A stretch of 64,000 nt of DNA from the NCBI RefSeq assembly GCF_005937985.2, contig NZ_CP042172.1, positions 744,001 through 808,000 of the forward strand, written 5' to 3'. The DNA is from Arthrobacter sp. KBS0702. GTDB taxonomy: Bacteria; Actinomycetota; Actinomycetes; Actinomycetales; Micrococcaceae. Each line of letters begins with the position of its first letter. Position 1 is the stretch's first letter. Shown here in pieces: positions 24,385-31,064 of the stretch. Below the pieces are notes generated by a model that was not told the DNA's origin, made no database searches, and worked only from the letters and a program-made list of their open reading frames with translations. The position numbers and the translations under genes were made by a program.

Positions 24385-25615
24385 TCCCGCCCTGGACCGC
24401 GCCGTCCGGCACATCGTCCTGGACGAGCTGTCCGGGGGAGTGGTGGAACGGATCGACGCCGGCAGCGCCGCCTACATCAACGGCAGCGGCCTGGCCAAGG
24501 CCTCGCCGTTGGGCATGGGCCTGTTCCGGATCGAACCGGTCGGCAAGGTCGGCTCCGTGCGGACCCCCTCGGTCCAGCTGGAGGTCCGGCCCAAGGAGCG
24601 GCTGGGCCTCGGCCGGCTGTTGTTCTTACTGGGCTACACGGAGAACCAGGGCTTCCGGGACGACGCCGTTGCCGCCGTCGAGGACACCGATCTCTGGAGC
24701 GCCCTGGCCGAGTCGCTGGCCCAGTTCGCGGACCGTGCCCTCAGCCGCGGGGTGCTGCAGGGGTACCTGAACGTTGACGAGTCGCTCCGCACCGTCAAGG
24801 GCCGGATCCGGATTTCGGACCAGATCTCGCGCCGCCCCGGCATGCTCGTGCCGCTGGAGGTCTCCTACGACGAGTTCACCGAGGACATCCCGGAGAACCG
24901 CATCTTGCGCGCGGCCCTCGAACGGATGTCGCAGGTACCGGGAGTGCGGGCCGATGTGCTCAGCAGGCTGCGGCGGTTGAAGGGAAAGCTCGACGCCGTG
25001 ACGCGCCTGCAGTCCGGCGCCCCCCTGCCGCAGTGGCGCGCCAGCCGGATGAACACCCGTTACCACGCGGCCCTGCGCCTGGCCGAGGTGATCCTGCGCA
25101 ACGCCTCGGCCGAGGCCGGGGACGGCAAGCAGCACTCGGCGTCGTTTGTGGTGGACATGTCCAAGGTGTTCGAGGACTTTGTCGGCACCGCGCTGCGGGA
25201 GGCCATGGCCGCCTATCCGGGGGAGATGCGGCTGCGCTACAACTCGATGCTCAACGAGGCGGTGCGGGATTCCGACCGGATCATGGTGCAGCCTGGCGCG
25301 GTGCACCTGCTCGGCGGCCGGCCCGTGATGGTGTACGACGCGAAGTACAAGGCGGCGTCCGACGTCGGCGCCTCACTCTCGGGCGACCACTACCGGACGC
25401 TGGCGTACTGCACCTCGCTGCGGGTGCCGACGGCGTGGCTGGTCTACGCGGGAGCGGGGGAGATCAAGCTCCGACGGATCCTCAACACGGACATCGACGT
25501 GGTGGAGTTCCCGCTGGATCTGTCCCAGCCGCCGGCGGAAATCCTGGCGTCCGTGGCGGATCTGGCGCAGCAGTCGTGGGGCGAAGTCGTGCGGCAGGCG
25601 TCGATCAGCCGCTGA
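24371..25615 (+). CDS. mcrC: McrC-like nuclease subunit of the type IV restriction system
   Basis: A 414-aa McrC family protein starting at a TTG that overlaps the mcrB end by 14 bases. The N-terminal half (SPLGMGLFRIEPVGKVGSVRTPSVQLEVRPK, then LLFLLGYTENQGF) is the McrB-binding part. The C-terminal PD-(D/E)XK nuclease has VRDSDRIMVQPG followed by VMVYDAKYK near residue 320, giving the D-x-K catalytic core. McrC activates McrB GTPase and cleaves DNA after translocation. The pair should restrict incoming DNA with modified bases, for example some phage genomes or foreign methylated plasmids. Confidence 0.9.
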   Translation: MRASSPALDRAVRHIVLDELSGGVVERIDAGSAAYINGSGLAKASPLGMGLFRIEPVGKVGSVRTPSVQLEVRPKERLGLGRLLFLLGYTENQGFRDDAVAAVEDTDLWSALAESLAQFADRALSRGVLQGYLNVDESLRTVKGRIRISDQISRRPGMLVPLEVSYDEFTEDIPENRILRAALERMSQVPGVRADVLSRLRRLKGKLDAVTRLQSGAPLPQWRASRMNTRYHAALRLAEVILRNASAEAGDGKQHSASFVVDMSKVFEDFVGTALREAMAAYPGEMRLRYNSMLNEAVRDSDRIMVQPGAVHLLGGRPVMVYDAKYKAASDVGASLSGDHYRTLAYCTSLRVPTAWLVYAGAGEIKLRRILNTDIDVVEFPLDLSQPPAEILASVADLAQQSWGEVVRQASISR

Positions 25616-25641
25616 GTGCGCCGGTTTTCCTGCGGGAGAGT

Positions 25642-25899
25642 CTAGGCGGTGTCGTCCTGCACGGTCGTGGAGACGGACAGCAGGTGGTTCAGCAGCGCCT
25701 TCTCCGGCTGGCCGGGATTGTTGGCCACGTGCCAGCGGAGCTGTTCCCGGACAGGGGCCTCCTCCGGCTTGGTCTCCGACAGAATTGCGTCGATGATGGC
25801 GGACACCTGCCTGCGCAGGGGCTCCAGATCCTCTGATGGCTCGGGGCTCCGGACGGCGTGCCGCGTGCGAGTCTCGGTGGACAACAACAAGTGTGGCAT
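25642..25899 (-). CDS. Small conserved-looking protein of unknown function
   Basis: An 85-aa protein, MPHLLLSTETRTRHAVRS at the start, with a predicted two-helix core (DLEPLRRQVSAIIDAILSE, then VREQLRWHVANNPGQPEKALLNHLLSV). There is no signal peptide or membrane segment. AGGAG lies 7 bases upstream of the ATG; a longer reading from 25944 is less likely. It is convergent with mcrC, 27 bases apart. Small helical proteins beside restriction genes can be regulators, but nothing here demonstrates that, and I do not recognise the family. Confidence 0.6.
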   Translation of the reverse strand: MPHLLLSTETRTRHAVRSPEPSEDLEPLRRQVSAIIDAILSETKPEEAPVREQLRWHVANNPGQPEKALLNHLLSVSTTVQDDTA

Positions 25900-26100
25900 C
25901 GTGCTTCTCCTGCGGAGTTCGTAGTATCCCCACGTACTGACCAATAGAGTCCTAGTCCCCGAGTTTCGAGTTTAGCCCAGGTGGACCACTCTGTCGCGGG
26001 TCAGCGGCAAGGCAATTTTGGTGACTGTTTCAACTAATTCCTCAGCTGCCTCGCCGGTGCTGCTGAGATTACCGGGATGACGTGATCACAGTTTGGATGT

Positions 26101-26121
26101 CGCGAAGAAAATATTTTCGCG
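26101..26121. repeat. AT-cored palindrome downstream of vsr
   Basis: An imperfect palindrome with CGCGAA and TCGCG arms around AAAATATTTT lies 47 bases after the vsr stop, in an otherwise gene-free interval (25900-26167). It could be a terminator for vsr or a protein site. I see nothing else in that interval. Confidence 0.35.
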
Positions 26122-26167
26122 TCGCGTCGCGCTGCCCGTGGCTGAGCTGACTGGACCAGCGCCCGAC

Positions 26168-26590
26168 TTAGCGGCGAAGGAACGTATCGAGCTGCTGCTC
26201 GAGGGCCGAGAGGTCTTTGAGTTCACACTCCCAGACGGTGAGTACCTCCCAGCCCGAGCCCTCGAGCAGTCGGCGCTGTTCAGCGTCGCGGTTCCGGGTG
26301 CGGGTCCGCTTGGTTTCCCAGAACTCGGCGTTGGATTTGGGTGCGTGCTGTCCGACCCTGCAGCCGTGGAAGTGCCAAAAACAGCCGTTGACGAAGATGA
26401 CCTTGTGACGGGAAGCGAACACCAGATCGGGGTTGCCGGGCAGCCTGCCGCCGCGGGCCGTTCCGTGCAACCGGTAGCGGTAGCCCTTGGCGTGCAGCAT
26501 CCGCCGGACCAGCAGTTCGGGCTTGGTGTTCTTGCCCCGGATGCGGGACATGTTCCAGCTGCGCCGCTCCGGGGTCAGACTGTCCGCCAT
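26168..26590 (-). CDS. vsr: Very short patch repair endonuclease (Vsr)
   Basis: A 140-aa Vsr-family endonuclease. It starts MADSLTPERRSWNMSRIRGKNTKPELLVRR (the family N-terminus), then LPGNPDLVFASRHKVIFVNGCFWHFHGC with the catalytic aspartate and the two zinc/catalytic histidines, and ends with RDAEQRRLLEGSGWEVLTVWEC. Vsr nicks beside T:G mismatches produced by deamination of 5-methylcytosine. No Dcm-type C5 methyltransferase is present in the window, although Vsr genes usually sit beside one. It lies 0.9 kb from mcrBC, so it may be a relic or part of a modification-linked locus. Confidence 0.92.
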   Translation of the reverse strand: MADSLTPERRSWNMSRIRGKNTKPELLVRRMLHAKGYRYRLHGTARGGRLPGNPDLVFASRHKVIFVNGCFWHFHGCRVGQHAPKSNAEFWETKRTRTRNRDAEQRRLLEGSGWEVLTVWECELKDLSALEQQLDTFLRR

Positions 26591-26664
26591 GGTTTAAGTC
26601 TAGGCGGCGCTTTTTGGCCGCTGGTTCGGCGGTAGGTCCGGGTCGCGGTCTGGCAGCCTTTTCC

Positions 26665-27099
26665 CTAGATTTCCCGCTCGGGGTGTTCGCCGAACTGGAA
26701 GTGGCGGCCGCTGACCGACGTCGGCTCGATTTCGACGTAGAAGTCCTTGAGCGTCGGCACCCACGGCTTGAGCCCCAGGGCCTCCGCCGCCGCAATCTCG
26801 GAGGACTTCTCGAGGGCTCGGGCGGTGCCACGGAGCACTACGGACCATGCTTCCTCGGAGAGGATGCCGTCAGTTTCGAACAGCACCTTGGAATTGATGG
26901 TCAATTCGGCCAGCTTGTTGCCGGGCGCCGTCCGCAGGTAGAGCTTCCGGTGATTGACCGCGTAATTCACCGGAAAAATGTCCGGCTCCCCTGCCACGGT
27001 GACCACGAGGCGGCCGTGCTTTGTCCCTTCGATGAGTTTCCAGGCTTGATCCTCGGTCAGGTTCAGGATCGGGCTGCCCTCTGCGTGTTCGAACATCAT
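26665..27099 (-). CDS. Pyridoxamine 5'-phosphate oxidase-fold flavoprotein
   Basis: A 144-aa PPOX/FMN-binding split-barrel protein of the nitroimidazole-resistance-like group. LTEDQAWKLIEGTKHGRLVVTVAGEPDIFPVNYAV forms the first strands, TAPGNKLAELTINSKVLFETDG the middle, and WSVVLRGTARAL the strand that often contacts flavin. Such proteins bind FMN or F420 and reduce small molecules. The start is ATG 27099, or 27096 in the same MM pair. It is transcribed in the same direction as vsr, 74 bases away. The substrate is unknown. Confidence 0.88.
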   Translation of the reverse strand: MMFEHAEGSPILNLTEDQAWKLIEGTKHGRLVVTVAGEPDIFPVNYAVNHRKLYLRTAPGNKLAELTINSKVLFETDGILSEEAWSVVLRGTARALEKSSEIAAAEALGLKPWVPTLKDFYVEIEPTSVSGRHFQFGEHPEREI

Positions 27100-27352
27100 G
27101 GGCTCATTGTTCTATCCGGCGTAGACAAATGCCAGAGGCGATGGAAACTGGAATTTCGTTGCCGCCAAGTACTCCGGCGATAGATTGTCAGACCCCCTCC
27201 CTAACGTTCTTCTTGTTCGGATTGCATCTCATCCGTGTCCACCCGCAACGGTATTTGGGGCACTGAAAGGGATGCCCCTTCGCGCCATGGGGGCGCTTGG
27301 GCCCGGACACTTCGAACTGCCAGGCGCTGCCTGGCCACAAAAATGGGGAATC

Positions 27353-27988
27353 ATGAGTACTTTCAATTCACAGGGCACCGCACACGCGGATGCGCCCACG
27401 CCTGCCGCGGCTCCGTACCCTGTAGCTCCGGCTTCGAAGGGTAATGGCTGGGGCATCGCCGCACTGGTGCTCGGCATCGTGGCCGTCGTCTTCTCGTTCA
27501 TTCCGGTCATGGGCGTGGTGGCCTTCATCCTGGGTCCGCTGGCGGTCCTGTTTGGCATCATCGGCGCCACCCGCAAGTTCACAAAGAAGGGCGCTGCGAT
27601 TGCGGGCCTCGTGCTTGGCATCCTGAGCATCGCGATCGCCGCCATCTGGATGGCAGTCCTGTCCGCGGCTGTCTCCTCTGCCGACAAGGCGCTCAACTCC
27701 GAGCACAAGGTTGAGTACGTGGTGACGACGAACGGCAAGGCGTCCGTCAGCTACTGGACCAGCGGCGGGTCGTCCAACGAGGACGTCACAACTGCCTGGA
27801 AGAAAGAACAGACCGTGAAGAACTCGGATTTCGTCTCTCTGGTTGTCACCGGCGACTACTCGAATGCTGCGGCCGCCGTCGGGTGCGAAATTCTCTTCGA
27901 TGGCAAGTCAATCTCGAAGAACTCGGGAACCGGTCAGGGCGCCATGGCGTCCTGCAGCGGCTCGGGGCTCGGAGCGAATAAGAAGTAG
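27353..27988 (+). CDS. DUF4190 membrane protein with MmpS-like C-terminal domain
   Basis: A 211-aa protein. After a hydrophilic Ala/Pro-rich N-terminus, a DUF4190-type double-helix region lies at about 35-110 (GNGWGIAALVLGIVAVVFSFIPVMG, GIIGATRKFTKKGAAIAGLVLGILS). The outer domain (about 120-211: KVEYVVTTNGKASVSYWTSGG, then VSLVVTGDYS and VGCEILFDGKSIS) resembles the extracytoplasmic domain of MmpS-like transport accessory proteins. The ATG at 27353 is chosen over an upstream in-frame start because it opens the expected hydrophilic head and has GGGGAA before it. A canonical terminator follows. It is an envelope protein, but no transporter gene is adjacent. Confidence 0.8.
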   Translation: MSTFNSQGTAHADAPTPAAAPYPVAPASKGNGWGIAALVLGIVAVVFSFIPVMGVVAFILGPLAVLFGIIGATRKFTKKGAAIAGLVLGILSIAIAAIWMAVLSAAVSSADKALNSEHKVEYVVTTNGKASVSYWTSGGSSNEDVTTAWKKEQTVKNSDFVSLVVTGDYSNAAAAVGCEILFDGKSISKNSGTGQGAMASCSGSGLGANKK

Positions 27989-28026
27989 CAGAGACTGCGC
28001 CGGGCCAGGGGCCCGCCGCAGCCGTA

Positions 28027-28065
28027 GGGCGTCGCAGGGGCGGAAGCTCCTGCGACGCCCTTTTT
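28027..28065 (+). terminator. Rho-independent terminator
   Basis: GGGCGTCGCAGG (28027 onward) pairs with CCTGCGACGCCC ending at 28060 around a GC-GGAA-GC inner loop, and TTTTT follows at 28061-28065. Confidence 0.88.
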
Positions 28066-28209
28066 GGTGAGCGGGCGCCCATGGTCGTCGTGGGTGCCGC
28101 TCTACAGAATCGGCTGTGGATAACTCTTACGGCCGGAATGTGATCTCAGTTACCCTTAGGCATTGTTTGGATTCAGGCGTCTTGATTTCTATCGGGGGAT
28201 TAGCTGAAC

Positions 28210-28878
28210 ATGACATCTCGCATTCCAATCTCCAGCCGCAGGCATACTGCCGCAGCCGCACTGCTCACCGCCGCCGTTCTGACCGGAACGGCCTGCACAA
28301 GCGGCCAGGCTTCGCCGGCCGCAACGCCCAGTATCGGACCGCCGGCCTCCTCGAGTTCCGCCACCCCGACGCCGACGCCGACCCCGAAGCCGACCGCGAG
28401 CTATAAGCCGGCCGACGCCGCGGGCCGGGCGCAGAACGTCCCCGTCCCCGTACTCCCGGAGGCCGCGAAAGCGGAGACGAAGGAAGGACTCGAGGCCTTC
28501 GCGAGGTACTGGTATTCCGCACTTTCGTATGCGTACGAAACGGGAGACATGGGGCCCCTTGATTCAGTTTCCGCTCCAACCTGCGCTTCTTGTGCCCGCG
28601 TTAAGAAGGTTGTGGAAGGATGGCACGCCGAAGGGCGATGGCTGGCCGGGGGAAAGATGGTCGTCGAAGGGTCAGACACCAGTTTTATTGAGACCGGGCC
28701 GCTGCAATACCAGATCCTGATTCAGGTTCATCAGGAACCGCTTTCGTATTACCGCGCCGACAAGGTTCTCGATGAGACAACTCAGCAGGGACCAGCGTTG
28801 GGAGACATCATGGTTGCCTCATTTGCGGGAGGGGCCTGGAGAGCGATAACCGTCGAACACTTGGTCAAGAACCCGTGA
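28210..28878 (+). CDS. DUF6318-type lipoprotein
   Basis: A 222-aa secreted lipoprotein. The signal peptide is positively charged (MTSRIPISSRRHT), then hydrophobic, and ends in the lipobox LTGTAC with the lipidated cysteine near residue 29. A Ser/Thr/Pro-rich tether (TPTPTPTPKPT) follows. The folded part begins AETKEGLEAFARYWYSALSYAYETGD, contains a CxxC in PTCASCARV, and resembles DUF6318 proteins common in Micrococcaceae. Its function is unknown. The next gene starts with a GTG inside this stop codon (GTGA), so the two are coupled. Confidence 0.82.
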   Translation: MTSRIPISSRRHTAAAALLTAAVLTGTACTSGQASPAATPSIGPPASSSSATPTPTPTPKPTASYKPADAAGRAQNVPVPVLPEAAKAETKEGLEAFARYWYSALSYAYETGDMGPLDSVSAPTCASCARVKKVVEGWHAEGRWLAGGKMVVEGSDTSFIETGPLQYQILIQVHQEPLSYYRADKVLDETTQQGPALGDIMVASFAGGAWRAITVEHLVKNP

Positions 28879-29795
28879 GAATCTCCGGGCGAATGATCCT
28901 GGCAGCGACTGCGATCGTCATGCTTCTGCACAGCGGCATTCCGGCGGTGAAGGCCTCTTCTGATTCCCCAGTCAAGGGGGATTGGGACGAAAGCGGCGCC
29001 ACGGTGCGGTCCTGGCACAAGGATCCGGCCTCGGGCGCGTGGGCCCAGATAGCCTTTGGGGCGGAGGATGACCCATACGTCTATCAATTCAAGCTCGTTT
29101 GTCGAGTTGATCCTACGCTGGACGGATCCAACTGTGCCGGACCAGACGTGGAATGCAGCGTTGGTGAAAATGGGCGAAGCGTGAACTGGTATCGATCACT
29201 TCGAGATTTCAGTCCTCCAGTTTGGGGCTTCTTTGATGGCCCCACGTGCATCTATGACGAAAAGCCTGTCGACGTGCTCGACGCCATCGCAGCCCTGATT
29301 CAAACAGAGTTCCAAGAACTTCCAATCGCCGCGGGCAAAGCAACTGCGCAACCCAGTCCGCATACTCTTCGGGGTGCGGAAACGAACTTCTTCGCGGAAG
29401 CAGCCCAGCAGCAGTTCGACATCAAGATCCTGGCCCAGGACGTCCACGTCGCCGCTAAACCCGTCCAGTACACCTGGAACTTCGGCGATGGCGCTTCGCT
29501 GGGACCAACGACAACGCCGGGTGGTCCGCTGCCGCAGGATAGGTGGGGCGAAAAGACCGCAACCAGCCATATCTATGCGCAAACCGGCGACTTCTCCGTG
29601 GTGCTGACCACCCATTTCCAAGGAACGTACTCCGTCAACGGTGGCCCGCCACTGCCCATCCCGGGCCAAGGCCAGTTCAATTCACCGCCCCAGACTGTCA
29701 GCGTCTGGCGGTCCATCACCCGTAATTACGCGGACGACTGCCTCAAGAATCCGCAGGGCCAAGGGTGCCCGGGCGCGCCGCAACCGGCACGCTGA
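28875..29795 (+). CDS. Secreted protein with PKD-like domain
   Basis: A 306-aa protein with a signal peptide (MRISGRMILAATAIVMLLHSGIPAVKA) and no lipobox. Residues 30-140 contain cysteines in CRVDPTLDGSNCAGPDVEC that may form disulphides. The C-terminal part has PKD signatures (VQYTWNFGDG, then TATSHIYAQTGDFSVVLTTHFQGTYSV). PKD domains are Ig-like and used in surface or secreted proteins. The start is a GTG overlapping the DUF6318 gene. The pair probably forms an envelope-associated complex or acts in the same surface process; this is inference from coupling only. Confidence 0.78.
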   Translation: MRISGRMILAATAIVMLLHSGIPAVKASSDSPVKGDWDESGATVRSWHKDPASGAWAQIAFGAEDDPYVYQFKLVCRVDPTLDGSNCAGPDVECSVGENGRSVNWYRSLRDFSPPVWGFFDGPTCIYDEKPVDVLDAIAALIQTEFQELPIAAGKATAQPSPHTLRGAETNFFAEAAQQQFDIKILAQDVHVAAKPVQYTWNFGDGASLGPTTTPGGPLPQDRWGEKTATSHIYAQTGDFSVVLTTHFQGTYSVNGGPPLPIPGQGQFNSPPQTVSVWRSITRNYADDCLKNPQGQGCPGAPQPAR

Positions 29796-29885
29796 TCGAG
29801 GCGTGATCCGAGTCTCAGTCGGAATAGTTGCAGGCGCCGCGAAGTTTCCGCCACTGGACACAATCCACTGTGAAAGGAACTGCGC

Positions 29886-30956
29886 ATGCTGTTTTCCCCC
29901 CTGACCATCGGACAACTGGAAGCACCGAACCGACTCGTGATGGCGCCACTGACCCGGCTCCGCTCGGGCAGGGAAGGCATCCCGGGGCCGCTGGTGGTGG
30001 AGCATTACCGGCAGCGCGCCTCACTCGGCCTGATTGTCAGTGAAGGTACCTACCCCAGCCCGGCCGGACGCGGTTTCCCGGGCCAGCCCGGCCTTGTCAC
30101 GGAGGAACAGCTCAAGGGCTGGGCCGACGTCACCGCCGCGGTGCACGAAGAGGGCGGCCGGATCTTCGCCCAAGTGATGCACGCAGGCCGCGTCACGCAC
30201 GAGGACACCACCGGTGGCCACGAGGTTGTCGCCCCTAGTGCCATCGCCATCGACGGCGTGACCCGCACCTACGAGGGCAAGCAGGCGTTCCCCGTTCCGC
30301 GCGCCCTGACGGCAGACGAGCTGCCCGGCATCCGTGAGGAGTTCGTGCAGGCCTCCCGCAACGCGATCGAGGCCGGGTTCGACGGCGTCGAACTTCACTC
30401 CGCGAACGGCTACCTTTTGCACGAGTTCTTGACGCCCGCTGCGAACCAGCGCGACGACAACTACGGCGGCTCGCCCGAAAACCGTGCGCGTTTTGTCATC
30501 GAAGTTGCCCAGGCCGTCGTCGACGCCATTGGCGCGGACCGCGTTGGCATTCGCATCTCGCCCGAGCACAACGTCCAGGGGGCCCTGGAGCTGGACGCCG
30601 CCGACGTCCGCGAAACGTACGGTTACCTGGTGGATGCCCTGGCGCCGCTCAAGCTGGCGTATCTCAGCGTCCTTCACAAGGAGCCGACGAGCGAACTGGT
30701 TCAGGACCTGCGCACGCGCTTCGCTGGCACCTTCCTCGTGAACACCGGGTTCGGCGTCATCACCACCGCGGAGGAGGCCAAGTCGCTCGTCTCGGACGGC
30801 CACACTGACGGTGTGGTCGTCGGACGCCCCGCCATCGCCAACCCGGATCTGGTGCGACGCTGGCGCGAAGGACTCCCCGTCAACGAGCCCGACCAGGCCA
30901 CCTTCTACACCGACGGCGCCGAGGGCTACACCGACTACCCGGCCTACCAAAACTAG
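29886..30956 (+). CDS. Old Yellow Enzyme-family alkene reductase (NemA-like)
   Basis: A 356-aa FMN-dependent ene-reductase. The TIM barrel starts with LFSPLTIGQLEAPNRLVMAPLTRLRS, contains GGRIFAQVMHAGRV, and has the substrate-binding motif GVELHSANGYLLHEFLTP followed by NQRDDNYGGSPENRARF. The C-terminal phosphate site is DGVVVGRPAIANPDLV. Members reduce activated C=C bonds of enones, nitro-olefins and nitrate esters with NAD(P)H. The ATG has AAAGGA about 9 bases upstream. It stands alone; the convergent helicase gene ends beyond a nested palindrome. Confidence 0.92.
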   Translation: MLFSPLTIGQLEAPNRLVMAPLTRLRSGREGIPGPLVVEHYRQRASLGLIVSEGTYPSPAGRGFPGQPGLVTEEQLKGWADVTAAVHEEGGRIFAQVMHAGRVTHEDTTGGHEVVAPSAIAIDGVTRTYEGKQAFPVPRALTADELPGIREEFVQASRNAIEAGFDGVELHSANGYLLHEFLTPAANQRDDNYGGSPENRARFVIEVAQAVVDAIGADRVGIRISPEHNVQGALELDAADVRETYGYLVDALAPLKLAYLSVLHKEPTSELVQDLRTRFAGTFLVNTGFGVITTAEEAKSLVSDGHTDGVVVGRPAIANPDLVRRWREGLPVNEPDQATFYTDGAEGYTDYPAYQN

Positions 30957-30983
30957 CAACGTCGTCTCGGCCCAATGCTGGCC

Positions 30984-31064
30984 GGGACATGCCCAGCGTT
31001 GGCCGCGAACAGTGGACAGAATCCCATTCTGTCCACTGTTCGTGTTTAAGAATGGGCATGTCCC
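30984..31064. repeat. Nested palindrome between convergent genes
   Basis: An inner 17-bp perfect hairpin (31006-31022 with 31026-31042, 3-base loop) is enclosed by outer 12-base arms GGGACATGCCCA (30984-30995) and TGGGCATGTCCC (31053-31064). The stop codon and last residues of the helicase gene lie within the outer right arm. It probably terminates transcription from both sides. Confidence 0.8.

Noticed and set aside
22243..24414. A 723-aa minus-strand open frame opposite mcrB
   Set aside because: It mirrors a gene with clear AAA+ motifs and has no recognisable domain of its own.
26080..26095. A GTGATCAC sequence like a CRP-type site
   Set aside because: It is an 8-base palindrome without the wider TGTGA-N6-TCACA spacing.
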